From assembly GCF_002355375.1 (NCBI RefSeq), contig NZ_AP017312.1, positions 2,373,001 through 2,437,000 of the forward strand: DNA of 64,000 nt, in the 5' to 3' direction. The position numbers and the translations under genes were made by a program. Of this stretch, positions 25,587 through 34,556 are shown in pieces. Each line of letters starts with the position of its first letter. Position 1 is the first letter of the stretch. The notes beneath the pieces are model-generated. The model saw only the letters and a program-made list of their open reading frames with translations. It was not told where the DNA came from and did not search any database. Source of the stretch: Aneurinibacillus soli (GTDB lineage: Bacteria > Bacillota > Bacilli > Aneurinibacillales > Aneurinibacillaceae).

Positions 25587-26288
25587 GTGAATTATATTGT
25601 AATGGATACAGAAATAAATGGACGTGTATGGAAAAGTCCGAATCCGATGGAAATCATTTCGATCGGTGCAGTAAAAATTACAGAGGAAGATATAAAAAAC
25701 AAGACGTATACGTGTGAACGTTTTTATGAATACATTAAACCGGTGTATACATATACCGATTACGCGCGGAAGTTTACGAAAATACCGAGACAAACGATCG
25801 CAAAAGCTGAGTCGCTCGTGCGTGTGGTAGAAAAATTTAAGCGCTGGATTGGAGAAGAAGAGTACGTATTTATTGGATGGAGCGATTCAGATAAGCTCGC
25901 TTTGCTGCGTGATTGCAAAATGCACAAGATGGATGGGGAATGGATAGATCCGTATATTGATCTACAGGCATACATCAAAAGGTATGTTCCGGAGTCCAAT
26001 CAGCAACAGCTTTCCTTGAAAAATGCGGTTGAAGTATTCGGTTTGCACTGGATCGGGGAAGAGCACGATGCGCTCGATGATGCGATGAACACGGCGAAAA
26101 TATTTACGTTGCTGTGTGAAGATAAAACAGGAAATATCATTCAAGAATTTATGCGGGGTAGTTCGTGTAAGGTGTACCGGAAGTGTAAGCGATGCGGCAC
26201 GTTTTATTATCCGAAATCAAATCGGCTTAAACGGGCGAAAGTATGCAAGCAGTGTTTTACGGAAGCGCAGAGAGTGCGGATAGAATGA
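25587..26288 (+). CDS. DEDDh-type 3'-5' exonuclease-like protein, copy 1
   Basis: A 233-residue DnaQ-fold protein with the exonuclease motifs visible: DTE at residues 7-9, the middle Asp in the WSDSDKLAL segment, and H-x4-D in GEEHDALDDA. The C-terminus carries a four-Cys zinc-ribbon-like element (CKRCG ... CKQC). The start is GTG 25587 because the paralogue at 50401-51102 begins at the same residue and has the same length; AAGGTGG precedes it. The two proteins are about 78% identical by eye. It resembles B. subtilis KapD-type exonucleases, but substrate and role are unknown. A strong terminator follows. Confidence 0.8.
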   Translation: MNYIVMDTEINGRVWKSPNPMEIISIGAVKITEEDIKNKTYTCERFYEYIKPVYTYTDYARKFTKIPRQTIAKAESLVRVVEKFKRWIGEEEYVFIGWSDSDKLALLRDCKMHKMDGEWIDPYIDLQAYIKRYVPESNQQQLSLKNAVEVFGLHWIGEEHDALDDAMNTAKIFTLLCEDKTGNIIQEFMRGSSCKVYRKCKRCGTFYYPKSNRLKRAKVCKQCFTEAQRVRIE

Positions 26289-26289
26289 A

Positions 26290-26335
26290 CAAAAACCAGG
26301 TGTAGAGGAACGTCTCTGCACCTGGTTTTTGTTTT
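26290..26335 (+). terminator. Terminator after exonuclease copy 1
   Basis: AAAAACCAGGTGTAGAG pairs with CTCTGCACCTGGTTTTT around a six-base loop, with T-rich sequence following. Flanking A- and T-runs would let it act on both strands. Confidence 0.88.
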
Positions 26336-26415
26336 AGGCTTTGAAGTATGTGGCGAATAGTAGCATTGGAATACGGACAAGGTAAGAGAAGAAAAATGAC
26401 ACAGGGGGAACACGC

Positions 26416-27243
26416 ATGAAAAGGAAACTTTTTCTCGGAACTTTTTTAGCACTACTACTATTTCAAGGCACAAGTTTTGCCGCTCCGTATGATCAATATA
26501 CATCAACGGGGAGGGATACATTTTGGTCGCTTGCGCAGCGGGCAGGAGTACGTGCTTCTGACTTACAAGCGATTAATCCACTCGTTGATCCCAAAAACAT
26601 TTGGAAGGGGTTGCTGATTAATCTTCCGAACGGGCATAAACCAATGCCTGGATTAATCCCCGCGAGTGAAGTATCGAGAAGAACGTATACCGTTCGGAGT
26701 CAGGATACGTTTTGGACGATTTCTAAAAAATTCGGCATCAATTTTTCCTACTTGATACAGGCAAATCCAAAAATCAACGATAAACATAACATCCAACCAG
26801 GATTAGTCATCAATATCCCAACCGTTCCTCCGTCCATTTCGCCCACTGCTAATTGGGAAACAAAGGCGAATTACATCATTGGATTGGCAAAAGACCAGTT
26901 CGATGTCCCGTATGTGTGGGGAGACACCACCCCGTGGGTTGGGTTGGATTGTTCGAGCTTGACGCAATACGTATTTGGTAAAATCGGAGTTAACCTTCCC
27001 CGCACCTCAAATTGGCAATTTCAATATGGAACTCCGGTAGCAAAAGATCAATTACGCAAAGGGGACCTCGTATTTTTTAAGGAACACGGCTCTTCTATCA
27101 TCACGCATGTAGGCATCTATATGGGAAATGATCAAATGATTAATGCGGATACAGGTCCTAAAGATGGCGTGCAGATTGAATACATCTTTGGTGATGATTA
27201 CTATAAAGCTTGTTATGCAGGAGCAAGGCGTTTTATTAAATAA
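26416..27243 (+). CDS. Secreted LysM-NlpC/P60 endopeptidase
   Basis: A 275-residue cell-wall hydrolase. A signal peptide (KRK, hydrophobic core, cleavage near SFA-AP) is followed by two LysM domains (about 29-75 and 93-140) that bind peptidoglycan. The C-terminal NlpC/P60 domain (about 150-275) cleaves the peptide stem. The catalytic Cys is in GLDCSSLTQ and the His in ITHVGIYMG. It resembles LytE/CwlS-type D,L-endopeptidases with fewer LysM repeats. An AGGGGGAACACGC site precedes ATG 26416. It is closed off by its own terminator from the biosynthetic operon that follows. Confidence 0.92.
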   Translation: MKRKLFLGTFLALLLFQGTSFAAPYDQYTSTGRDTFWSLAQRAGVRASDLQAINPLVDPKNIWKGLLINLPNGHKPMPGLIPASEVSRRTYTVRSQDTFWTISKKFGINFSYLIQANPKINDKHNIQPGLVINIPTVPPSISPTANWETKANYIIGLAKDQFDVPYVWGDTTPWVGLDCSSLTQYVFGKIGVNLPRTSNWQFQYGTPVAKDQLRKGDLVFFKEHGSSIITHVGIYMGNDQMINADTGPKDGVQIEYIFGDDYYKACYAGARRFIK

Positions 27244-27281
27244 CAGTACAGATTTGGTCCCCTTCTCAATGAAGTGCATTA

Positions 27282-27316
27282 CCTGAATCCAAAACATGAT
27301 TCAGGTTTTTCTTTTT
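27282..27316 (+). terminator. Terminator after the NlpC/P60 gene
   Basis: CCTGAATC and GATTCAGG form the stem with an eight-base loop, followed by TTTTTCTTTTTT. Confidence 0.88.
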
Positions 27317-27396
27317 TCCACTCATGTCCGTTTCCTCCATGAGTTCATTTCCATATAAATAAACAAGATAATTTTTAATGAGGGTGAGGTGGATCA

Positions 27397-28053
27397 ATGA
27401 GTGGAAATGTGTTAGTCATTGCCGCTCATCCCGACGATGAACTCCTTGGCACCGGTGGAACGATAAAAAAGCTAATTAATCATGGATGTAAAGTCACCAC
27501 CGTTATTGTCGCAAAAGGACGTAAGGAAGAGGAAGATCACATTCGGCAGTTTATGATAAAAGCAAACAAACACGTAGGAGTAGAAGAGACTGTTTTTTTG
27601 GAATATCCCAATCTATTATTGGAAACCTTTCCGCTACATGTCATCAATAAAGAGATTGAAGCCTTACTGAACAAGTATGAACCCTCTATGATTTTTACTC
27701 ATCATTATGGTGACATTAATCGTGACCATCAAATTCTCTTTCAAGCCGTTCTAACGGCAGCCCGTCCCCTACCTGGAAAACAACCCGTTGAAATTCTTTG
27801 TTTTGAAACGGTTTCTTCTAGCGAATGGACCCAGCACACGAATGATAAAGCATTTAAACCGAATTATTTTGTGGACATTACAGACACAATAGACGAAAAA
27901 CTGAAAGCTCTTCAGTATTATGATATGGAGATGAGGCCGTTTCCTCATCCCCGTTCTTATGAAGGAGTAAAATATTTAGCCCATGTGCGAGGAATGACAG
28001 TAGGAGTTAATTATGCAGAAGCTTTTGAAATCATAAGGAGGGTATGGAAATGA
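27397..28053 (+). CDS. PIG-L family N-acetylglucosaminyl deacetylase
   Basis: A 218-residue zinc deacetylase of the LmbE/PIG-L family, the group that includes MshB and BshB. The metal site AHPDDE is at residues 9-14 with HHYGDINRDHQ near 108-118. It normally removes the acetyl group from GlcNAc-linked small molecules or glycolipids. It is the first gene of a five-gene operon. ATG 27397 has GAGGGTGAGGTGG before it. Its stop overlaps the glycosyltransferase start by 4 bases. A simple bacillithiol role is unlikely because no BshC-like gene is present. Confidence 0.88.
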   Translation: MSGNVLVIAAHPDDELLGTGGTIKKLINHGCKVTTVIVAKGRKEEEDHIRQFMIKANKHVGVEETVFLEYPNLLLETFPLHVINKEIEALLNKYEPSMIFTHHYGDINRDHQILFQAVLTAARPLPGKQPVEILCFETVSSSEWTQHTNDKAFKPNYFVDITDTIDEKLKALQYYDMEMRPFPHPRSYEGVKYLAHVRGMTVGVNYAEAFEIIRRVWK

Positions 28054-29384
28054 CAGATAAGAAGAACCATTCGAATCAAGGTGAACGAATGAGTGAGGTC
28101 TCTTCTAAGTTGATTCCATATCCTTATTTGATTTCTGCAATGGATCAATATTATGGCATAACTCCCTCCTATAAAAAACAATCAGGGACAAAGAAAGCTC
28201 AGGCACAGGCTCAGGCAAAGCCTAGCAAAAAGATGCGTATATTACTTACGACATTTTGGAAGTACCCTGCTGTTGGAGGATTGCAGAATTATTTAACAAT
28301 GCTTAAGTCTGGTTTGGAAGAACTGGGGCATCGTGTTGATATTATTGCTCCCACCCAATTTGAGAGGGATAAACTTACCGGTTTACGCAAGGAAATAAAG
28401 AAAGATAATAAACAATTTTATCGTGACCGATACGGGTGCTATAGTGAAAAGATACTAGATAATGATCGGCATCTCTACAGTTATGAAATGATGTTACGAG
28501 ATATGAATTTAGAGAGATATGATATTTTCCACGCTCAGGATCGGTTTACCGCCAATATACTAGGCGCATTAAACGAACGCTACAAAAAACCACTTCTTTT
28601 CACTCCCCATGGATTTATGACCCATAGCAAATTAAAGTTCAATCTAATCGAAAAGGATTCAATAGAAGCCACATACTTTTTGTCATTGGATAGAAAAGCG
28701 ATTGAAAGTTCAAGCCAGGTAATCATTCTCTGTGAAGCCTTTCGCCCCATTCTAAAAAGTTTAGGTGCCGAGGATAGCCAAATGACAACGGTTTATACCG
28801 GTATCAATTTTAGGGCGGATAACATCGAGCAGAAAGCAAAAATGTTAGAAGACAAAACGATCATTACTTGTATCTCACGTCTTCGTCCTCGTAAAGGACA
28901 TAAATATTTGTTTGAAGCTCTCGCTTTACTTAAAAACCAATTAAAAAATGTTGATGTATGGATTGTAGGGGATGGGGTCATGAGAGAAGAGCTGGAGAAT
29001 CAAGTTCGTGCTCTACAATTAGACAACGTCTTCTTTTTAGGAAGCAGAACCGATGTTCCTGAATTGTTAAGTCAATCCGATATTGTTGTCCTACCAACCA
29101 CGAGTGATACGCTACCGATTTCGATCATTGAGGCTATGTTCGCACAACGAGCGATTATTACGACGAATTGCGGTGGTATACCGGAACTGATTCAAGATTA
29201 TCATTCTGGATTACTTACTGAACCGGGAAACGTTCAACAACTAGCCGAAAAATTATCGCTTCTTTTACACGACTCAACCTTAAGGGAAACAGTAGCCCAA
29301 AATGCCAGAAAGGTTGCCAAAAAACATTTAACCGTTACGAACATGGTAAAAAAAATAGAAGAGGTGTATCGATCGTTACTATAA
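28050..29384 (+). CDS. GT4 family glycosyltransferase
   Basis: A 444-residue glycosyltransferase of the GT-B fold. The acceptor-side Gly-rich loop PAVGGLQNYLTMLK lies near residues 70-83 and the donor-side E-x7-E type region around SIIEAMFAQRAIITTNCGGIPELI near 365-388. About 60 residues of extra, Gln/Ala/Lys-rich N-terminus precede the fold. ATG 28050 is preferred to 28044 because AAGGAGGG lies seven bases before it. Coupled to the deacetylase by overlap, it could make the GlcNAc-containing intermediate that the PIG-L enzyme then de-acetylates, as BshA and BshB do. The sugar and acceptor are unknown. Confidence 0.88.
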   Translation: MTDKKNHSNQGERMSEVSSKLIPYPYLISAMDQYYGITPSYKKQSGTKKAQAQAQAKPSKKMRILLTTFWKYPAVGGLQNYLTMLKSGLEELGHRVDIIAPTQFERDKLTGLRKEIKKDNKQFYRDRYGCYSEKILDNDRHLYSYEMMLRDMNLERYDIFHAQDRFTANILGALNERYKKPLLFTPHGFMTHSKLKFNLIEKDSIEATYFLSLDRKAIESSSQVIILCEAFRPILKSLGAEDSQMTTVYTGINFRADNIEQKAKMLEDKTIITCISRLRPRKGHKYLFEALALLKNQLKNVDVWIVGDGVMREELENQVRALQLDNVFFLGSRTDVPELLSQSDIVVLPTTSDTLPISIIEAMFAQRAIITTNCGGIPELIQDYHSGLLTEPGNVQQLAEKLSLLLHDSTLRETVAQNARKVAKKHLTVTNMVKKIEEVYRSLL

Positions 29385-29399
29385 CAGGAGGAAGAAGAA

Positions 29400-30581
29400 A
29401 TGCAACATGATATTCCGGCAGTTGTCCTTGATTTGAGTGCAACGGGGATCGGTATTGTTCGGAGTTTGAAAGAAAAGGGAATTCGAGTTTATGCGTATGA
29501 TACGAAAGGGAAATATGAAATCGGAAAAACCTGGCATGCGACCTGCGGTATTTGTCCCAATCCCGCCTCTGAGGAAGAGGAACTACTTCGATTTTTAACG
29601 AGTATCGGAAAAAACTTTGCGGAGAAAGCGGTACTTTATGCCGGTTCTGATGACTTTGTTCAGTTTATTTCCAAATACAGAACGGAATTATCTCGATACT
29701 ATCGTTTCCTACTCCCAGAACACTCACTCGTTGAAGCAGTGTTAGATAAAAGATTAACGTATGAATTGGCTCGCAAGCATAACATTCCATGTCCTAAAAC
29801 ATTTGTGATTCACGATGAGCATCAGCTTGAACAAATCATTCATGAAGTTACCTTTCCTTGTATTTTAAAACCGGTCTATTCTTCCGATTTCCGTAAACGA
29901 ATCGATCACCGGCTGTATAAAAAAGCAATCATGGTAGAGCAGGCATCAGAATTGCGAGAAGGATATCTTTTTTATCGCCAATTTGGCGAACTAATGATTC
30001 AAGAAGTGATCCCCGGAAATGAGGCGTGCATTTATTCCGTTAAAACATTTTTTGATGAACAGATGAACGTAATCGGTGTATGGATGAATCAAAAAATTCA
30101 TCAATTCCCCCCTCACTTTGGCTCCACGGCTCTTGCCCTAAGTGTAAGAGATGAAGAAGTGGTGGAGGCATGTGTATCATTCTTGAATGAACTACAATTC
30201 AAAGGATTAGCGATCACAGAATTTAAAAAAGATCCAAGGGATGGGAAGTTAAAATTTATTGAAATCAATCCAAGAATTGGGTTAACACAAAGGCTATCAA
30301 TTGCTTGTGGCGTTGATTTAGCCTACTTGTATTATTTGTCGCTAACCGATCAGAACCCATCGCCGGTAAATAGACAAAAAGAGGGAATCAAGTGGGTGTA
30401 TTTGGTCCGTGATTTTCTTTCTTTCCGTCAAAAGCAAAAAAATGGGGAGATGACGTTCACCGAATGGATAAAGTGTTTATCAGGAGGAGAGAAGGTAGAA
30501 GCTCTGTTTGCCTGGGATGATCCTTTGCCGTTTGTGAGGAGTTTTACCTCGCACTTGCGTAATTTATGGATAAGGAAATAG
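29400..30581 (+). CDS. ATP-grasp ligase
   Basis: A 393-residue ATP-grasp enzyme of the type related to D-aspartate ligases and carbamoyl-phosphate-synthase-like proteins. There is an N-terminal pre-ATP domain beginning with a DLSATGIGIVRSL nucleotide-binding turn, a central ATP lid (PCILKPVYSSD near 157-167) and the metal-binding KFIEINPRIG near 284-293. Such enzymes join a carboxylate to an amine through an acyl-phosphate. Placed after a deacetylase that would expose an amino sugar, it could attach an amino acid or other acid there. This is inference. It starts 15 bases after the glycosyltransferase with AGGAGGAAGAA. Confidence 0.85.
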   Translation: MQHDIPAVVLDLSATGIGIVRSLKEKGIRVYAYDTKGKYEIGKTWHATCGICPNPASEEEELLRFLTSIGKNFAEKAVLYAGSDDFVQFISKYRTELSRYYRFLLPEHSLVEAVLDKRLTYELARKHNIPCPKTFVIHDEHQLEQIIHEVTFPCILKPVYSSDFRKRIDHRLYKKAIMVEQASELREGYLFYRQFGELMIQEVIPGNEACIYSVKTFFDEQMNVIGVWMNQKIHQFPPHFGSTALALSVRDEEVVEACVSFLNELQFKGLAITEFKKDPRDGKLKFIEINPRIGLTQRLSIACGVDLAYLYYLSLTDQNPSPVNRQKEGIKWVYLVRDFLSFRQKQKNGEMTFTEWIKCLSGGEKVEALFAWDDPLPFVRSFTSHLRNLWIRK

Positions 30582-30611
30582 GATGATGCTCTTGAAGGTG
30601 GAACGTTCAGA

Positions 30612-31706
30612 ATGTATAGAAGCGAGGGGATTGTTCCGTTGAGCAGTAAAGAAGAAATTTTAAACAATTGGCAAAAATTTCGTTGGGGAGATAAGCTTAC
30701 ATCTGTTTTCGGTAATACGGTTACGTTAGTGGATCATCAAATAGAAACTCTCAAAGACTCGCGAAAAAAAACGAGTATTTGGAAACTAGTTGTTACGGAT
30801 GGGATTGAATCTATTCCGGTTGTTCTTAAAATTTTCAAACTGCCACTGAAAGAAAATCAAATGGTTGAAATTAATATGTATCAGAGAGCTTATACACTTT
30901 TGCAGGAATTTATGCCGCAAATGTATTGGATCGAGAATGTAAACAAGGAAGAAATCTGGTTATTCACACAGTATGTAAAGCCATTACGCGGACAAATCAA
31001 ATTAGTCCCAAAACATTTGGAACAAATCATTCCTACCGTAGCAAATTTTCATGCCCTCACATTTGAAAATCGTTTTTTGCAGCATGCACACGTTTTCGAT
31101 TCCTGGCTTCCCCGTTATGATTCAAAATTGATCACGTTGGAGAGAAGTAAACATATCGAAAAAACAAAGGAGTATCTCGACAAGGCCATGAAAGAACCTG
31201 GTCTAAGAGAAATGGTGGAACCTAGCTATAACGTTATCCACAAAATATTGCAAAAAGGTCCTATCTTTTTCCCTGAAATTATGGAGGCAGGGCAAAGTCT
31301 CATACACGGTGATCTCCATATTCACAATGTTTGCTGTACAAACGTAAATGAACAGCAAGCCTGGCCGATTCAATTGATTGATTGGGAGTCTGTGAAATAT
31401 GCTCCGGTCTGGTATGACCTGGTGGTTCTTGTTGAATTATTAATTGACTTCCGTAAAGATTGGCATAAGAAAGCCGAAGACATTCGCAGTCATTGTGTTC
31501 ATTTATATAGTAAAGAGATGCAAAGTAAGGGAATTGTCTTCCATGAGGATCCACTGAACTTGTTAAAAATGACCTATTTGCAGAGAGTTTTAGAAAAGCG
31601 GCTGCTTAATCATTTGCGCAGGGTATTGAACGGAGAAAAGAGCGCACTCCTAGGAAGATACCTGGAGAAAATCGTACTCTGGGGAAAAGAACTTGGACTT
31701 CTATAA
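30612..31706 (+). CDS. APH-type phosphotransferase (aminoglycoside/choline kinase fold)
   Basis: A 364-residue protein with a protein-kinase-like fold of the APH family. The Brenner motif LIHGDLHIHN is near 229-238 and the metal-binding IQLIDWESV near 254-262; an N-terminal ATP-binding lobe carries VVLKIFKLP. Relatives phosphorylate small molecules or, as CotS/CotI-type proteins, act in spore coat assembly. In this operon it might phosphorylate the sugar product. It starts 30 bases after the ligase gene. Confidence 0.82.
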   Translation: MYRSEGIVPLSSKEEILNNWQKFRWGDKLTSVFGNTVTLVDHQIETLKDSRKKTSIWKLVVTDGIESIPVVLKIFKLPLKENQMVEINMYQRAYTLLQEFMPQMYWIENVNKEEIWLFTQYVKPLRGQIKLVPKHLEQIIPTVANFHALTFENRFLQHAHVFDSWLPRYDSKLITLERSKHIEKTKEYLDKAMKEPGLREMVEPSYNVIHKILQKGPIFFPEIMEAGQSLIHGDLHIHNVCCTNVNEQQAWPIQLIDWESVKYAPVWYDLVVLVELLIDFRKDWHKKAEDIRSHCVHLYSKEMQSKGIVFHEDPLNLLKMTYLQRVLEKRLLNHLRRVLNGEKSALLGRYLEKIVLWGKELGLL

Positions 31707-31731
31707 TAGAAATGAAGGAGAGGGATTAGGA

Positions 31732-32295
31732 ATGGAAGATTTCAAGGATATAGTAACTAAGAATAACGGAACAGTCAGCGTTCAACATCTAAAAGGATAC
31801 AGACAGATAGGCCAGGGAGGGGATGGAACGATCTATCAATTGACTTCTGAGCGGTGCGTCAAAATTTTTTATGAGGAAGAAACTCAACAAAGGGAGTTGG
31901 AGGCACTACAGGTGGGACAATTATCTTCCGTTATTCCCCGGCTTTATGAGTATGGCTCAAACTATATAGTCATGGAGTATGTGAACGGAACTTCTCTTAA
32001 GAAGATCGCAAAAAAAGAGCGGCAATTGTCTGAATCAATCGTAAGGAAAATTTTATTCATGCTGGAAGAAATGAAAAGAGTGGGATTTGCGAGACACGAT
32101 ACGGAGGTTCGTCACATTTTATTCAATGAGCAGGGGGAAATAAAAGTAATCGATCACAAGCGGGCGTTGACTTCAGCTAGAACTGTTCCTACTAAATTAG
32201 TAGCTGGATTAAAAAAGATGGGGGTTTTAAAAGAGTTTTTGGAACATGTGAATAAGCTTTGCCCATCTCTTTATGAGGAATGGAAACACATTTAA
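31732..32295 (+). CDS. Small protein-kinase-like protein
   Basis: A 187-residue protein with eukaryotic-type kinase lobes in reduced form. A Gly-rich loop GQGGDGTIYQL is near 25-35 and an ATP-binding Lys in CVKIFYEEE. The catalytic loop has HDTEVRHILF in place of HRDxxxxN, and the metal motif DFG is replaced by DHK. This resembles short YrzF/Bud32-like kinases of Bacillales. ATG 31732 is chosen because GGAGAGGGATTAGGA precedes it; the longer frame from 31693 overlaps the APH gene. It is the last gene of the operon and is followed by a terminator. Confidence 0.72.
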   Translation: MEDFKDIVTKNNGTVSVQHLKGYRQIGQGGDGTIYQLTSERCVKIFYEEETQQRELEALQVGQLSSVIPRLYEYGSNYIVMEYVNGTSLKKIAKKERQLSESIVRKILFMLEEMKRVGFARHDTEVRHILFNEQGEIKVIDHKRALTSARTVPTKLVAGLKKMGVLKEFLEHVNKLCPSLYEEWKHI

Positions 32296-32301
32296 TAAGA
32301 A

Positions 32302-32344
32302 GAAGCCAGCGTATATGGGAACGGTCCATGCGCTGGCTTTTTCT
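32302..32344 (+). terminator. Terminator of the five-gene operon
   Basis: GAAGCCAGCG pairs with CGCTGGCTTTTTC across a loop of about 20 bases that has some internal pairing. A U-rich tail follows. Confidence 0.88.
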
Positions 32345-32522
32345 TATTGGTAAAGATTGCAGCTTTCGTCCTTAGCTAGAGTTCATTTGGATGTCCGATT
32401 CACTTGAACGAAAATTATAATATGCAAAATTTTCTTTTTTTCTAAAATTCACACATTTATCTGGTATGATAGTCATGTTTATTATGTTGCTATAGGATGA
32501 TAGAGAGAGAGGGGTCGCTAGA

Positions 32523-34493
32523 ATGAAAAGTATTAAATCAAAGTTATTGATGATTATAATTCCAATCATGTGTCTAGCTCTGATTGGAGTAGCATGGCTA
32601 AATCACAACAAAGCAAAAGAGTTTCTCGAACAAAACTTTCGTGAAAAGTCGATGGTTGAACTAGAGCTGCTAAGCATAAAATTAAATGATCAATTACAAA
32701 TGCATGTGGAGCGTCTGTCCAATATTGCAACCGGTGAAGAGATGACGAGTATGAATCCGGTTGTGCAAATGACCTATTTGAAGCAAAAGCTAAAGGAATA
32801 CCCGGAATATACGATGTTATTTGTAGCGAACAGTAACGGAGATGCACTCACAACAGAAGATAAACGAGCAAATATTGCAGACCGTCCGTACTTTCAACAA
32901 ATTATGCAGGGGAGTAAGTATGTGATTTCGGAGCCGGTTGCGAGTAAAACAACAGGAAAGTTAAGCATTGTAGTAGCCAATCGCATTCAAAATAAGGAAG
33001 GAAAGACGATTGGGTTAGTGGGAACGACGTTTCCAATTGATACGCTGACTAAGATTGCAAGTGAAGTAAAAATCGGACAAACTGGCTATGCATGCATAAC
33101 GCAAAAAGACGGGCTTATTATTGGCCATCCAAAAAAAGAATTAGTGATGAAAAGTAATGTGACAAAGCTAAACATACCAAAACTTGCCGAAGCACATGAA
33201 GCTGCGCAGCGTGGCGAAACTGGTGAGGTACGCTATGTATTTGATGGAGTGGACAAGTATACCTTTTATAAGAAACTCCCGATTACCGGATGGAGTATTT
33301 TCTTGACAGTGCCTGTAGCAGAAGCGTCTGTACAGTTAACATATTTAGCCAAGCTATCGTTTGTTAGCGCTTCTGTTGTCTTAATTTTCGCTATTATTGT
33401 TGTTGTTATCTTCTCTACTCGCCTGGTTCGTCCGATTCAAAAAATGAGTGAGTTGACCTCTCAGGTGGCGAATGGAGACCTGACCCTTAAGGTAGAGCAT
33501 GCTGCAAACGATGAAGTCGGCCGATTAGGAGAGAATTTCAATGTGATGGTGAGGAAAATTCAAGATCTGTTAGGTCAGATTGGCAAAGTGTCGACCCATA
33601 TTAAAGCGTCATCTGATACACTGGCGATTACAAGTCAGGAAACGAAAATGTCTGCCGAGCAGGTCGCGATTACGATTTCAGAATTAGCTTCTGGCACTGT
33701 GGATATTGCGTCATCAGTTACACACGCGACAAGTCAAATGAATGATATGGTTCAAACGGTTAACCGGATTGCCAATCATACAAGTGAAGTGTTATCCGCC
33801 TCCAATCAAAGTAAAGAATCAGCGGAGAGTGGCTTAGGGTATGCCAATGAAGCGATTCAAAAAATGACAGAAGTAAATGAAACGGTAAAACAGACATCCG
33901 AGATGATTCAAAAGCTGGATGAACGTTCAAAAGAAATTGGAAACATTGTAGGCATGATTACGAATATAGCGGAACAGACCAATCTCCTGGCGTTAAATGC
34001 CTCCATTGAAGCGGCACGAGCGGGTGATCATGGGAAAGGATTTGCGGTAGTAGCGGAAGAAGTGAGAAAGTTAGCCAATGAGACAAGCAACTCTGCTTCT
34101 CAAATCGCGGCACTAATTAAGGAAACACAACATGACAGTCAACGTGCCGTACAGTCCGCACAAAGCGGTACGCGTGTGGTGGAAGAAGGCTCAAGAACGG
34201 TCTATCAGGCAGGACAAGTGTTCGAGGAAATCGTCCTGCATATTGACAATGTGTTGCATAAGAATAAGGAAATTTATACCGCGATTAAAAGCTTAGAGGA
34301 TGTAGGGCAGGAGATCGGGGAAAGTATGGAGCGGATTTCAGCCGTTACGGAGGAAGCATCAGCGGGAGCTGAAGAAGTGAGTGCAGCCAGTCAACAGCAG
34401 GCAGCGGGGGCGAATCAGATTTCCGGTGATGCGAACAGCTTAGCTTCCCTTGGTGATGAATTGCAGCAAGTGATGAAACAGTTCAAAATTTAG
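32523..34493 (+). CDS. Methyl-accepting chemotaxis protein
   Basis: A 656-residue transmembrane chemoreceptor. There is an N-terminal membrane segment (about 7-26), an extracellular double-Cache-type sensor domain, and a second membrane segment near 282-305. A HAMP domain (RLVRPIQKMSEL onward) leads into the cytoplasmic coiled-coil signalling domain. The hairpin tip, with MITNIAEQTNLLALNASIEAARAGDHGKGFAVVAEEVRKLA at about 478-518, is diagnostic. It signals to CheA/CheW. The ligand is unknown; dCache sensors of this type often bind amino acids or organic acids. It is a single-gene unit with a terminator. Confidence 0.96.
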   Translation: MKSIKSKLLMIIIPIMCLALIGVAWLNHNKAKEFLEQNFREKSMVELELLSIKLNDQLQMHVERLSNIATGEEMTSMNPVVQMTYLKQKLKEYPEYTMLFVANSNGDALTTEDKRANIADRPYFQQIMQGSKYVISEPVASKTTGKLSIVVANRIQNKEGKTIGLVGTTFPIDTLTKIASEVKIGQTGYACITQKDGLIIGHPKKELVMKSNVTKLNIPKLAEAHEAAQRGETGEVRYVFDGVDKYTFYKKLPITGWSIFLTVPVAEASVQLTYLAKLSFVSASVVLIFAIIVVVIFSTRLVRPIQKMSELTSQVANGDLTLKVEHAANDEVGRLGENFNVMVRKIQDLLGQIGKVSTHIKASSDTLAITSQETKMSAEQVAITISELASGTVDIASSVTHATSQMNDMVQTVNRIANHTSEVLSASNQSKESAESGLGYANEAIQKMTEVNETVKQTSEMIQKLDERSKEIGNIVGMITNIAEQTNLLALNASIEAARAGDHGKGFAVVAEEVRKLANETSNSASQIAALIKETQHDSQRAVQSAQSGTRVVEEGSRTVYQAGQVFEEIVLHIDNVLHKNKEIYTAIKSLEDVGQEIGESMERISAVTEEASAGAEEVSAASQQQAAGANQISGDANSLASLGDELQQVMKQFKI

Positions 34494-34509
34494 CAGCAGT
34501 AGAACAGGA

Positions 34510-34556
34510 AAACCCCCATCCATTTTGGTTACAGAACGGATGGGGGTTTTTGTTTT
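34510..34556 (+). terminator. Terminator between chemoreceptor and acetoacetyl-CoA synthetase genes
   Basis: AAACCCCCATCC pairs with GGATGGGGGTTT, with T-rich sequence on the plus strand and AAAACCCCC on the other side. It separates convergent genes and probably serves both. Confidence 0.88.

Noticed and set aside
27397-29384. PIG-L and GT4 genes as bacillithiol bshB and bshA
   Set aside because: The operon has no BshC, the glycosyltransferase has a long extra N-terminus, and the remaining genes do not belong to bacillithiol synthesis; likeness is only at family level.
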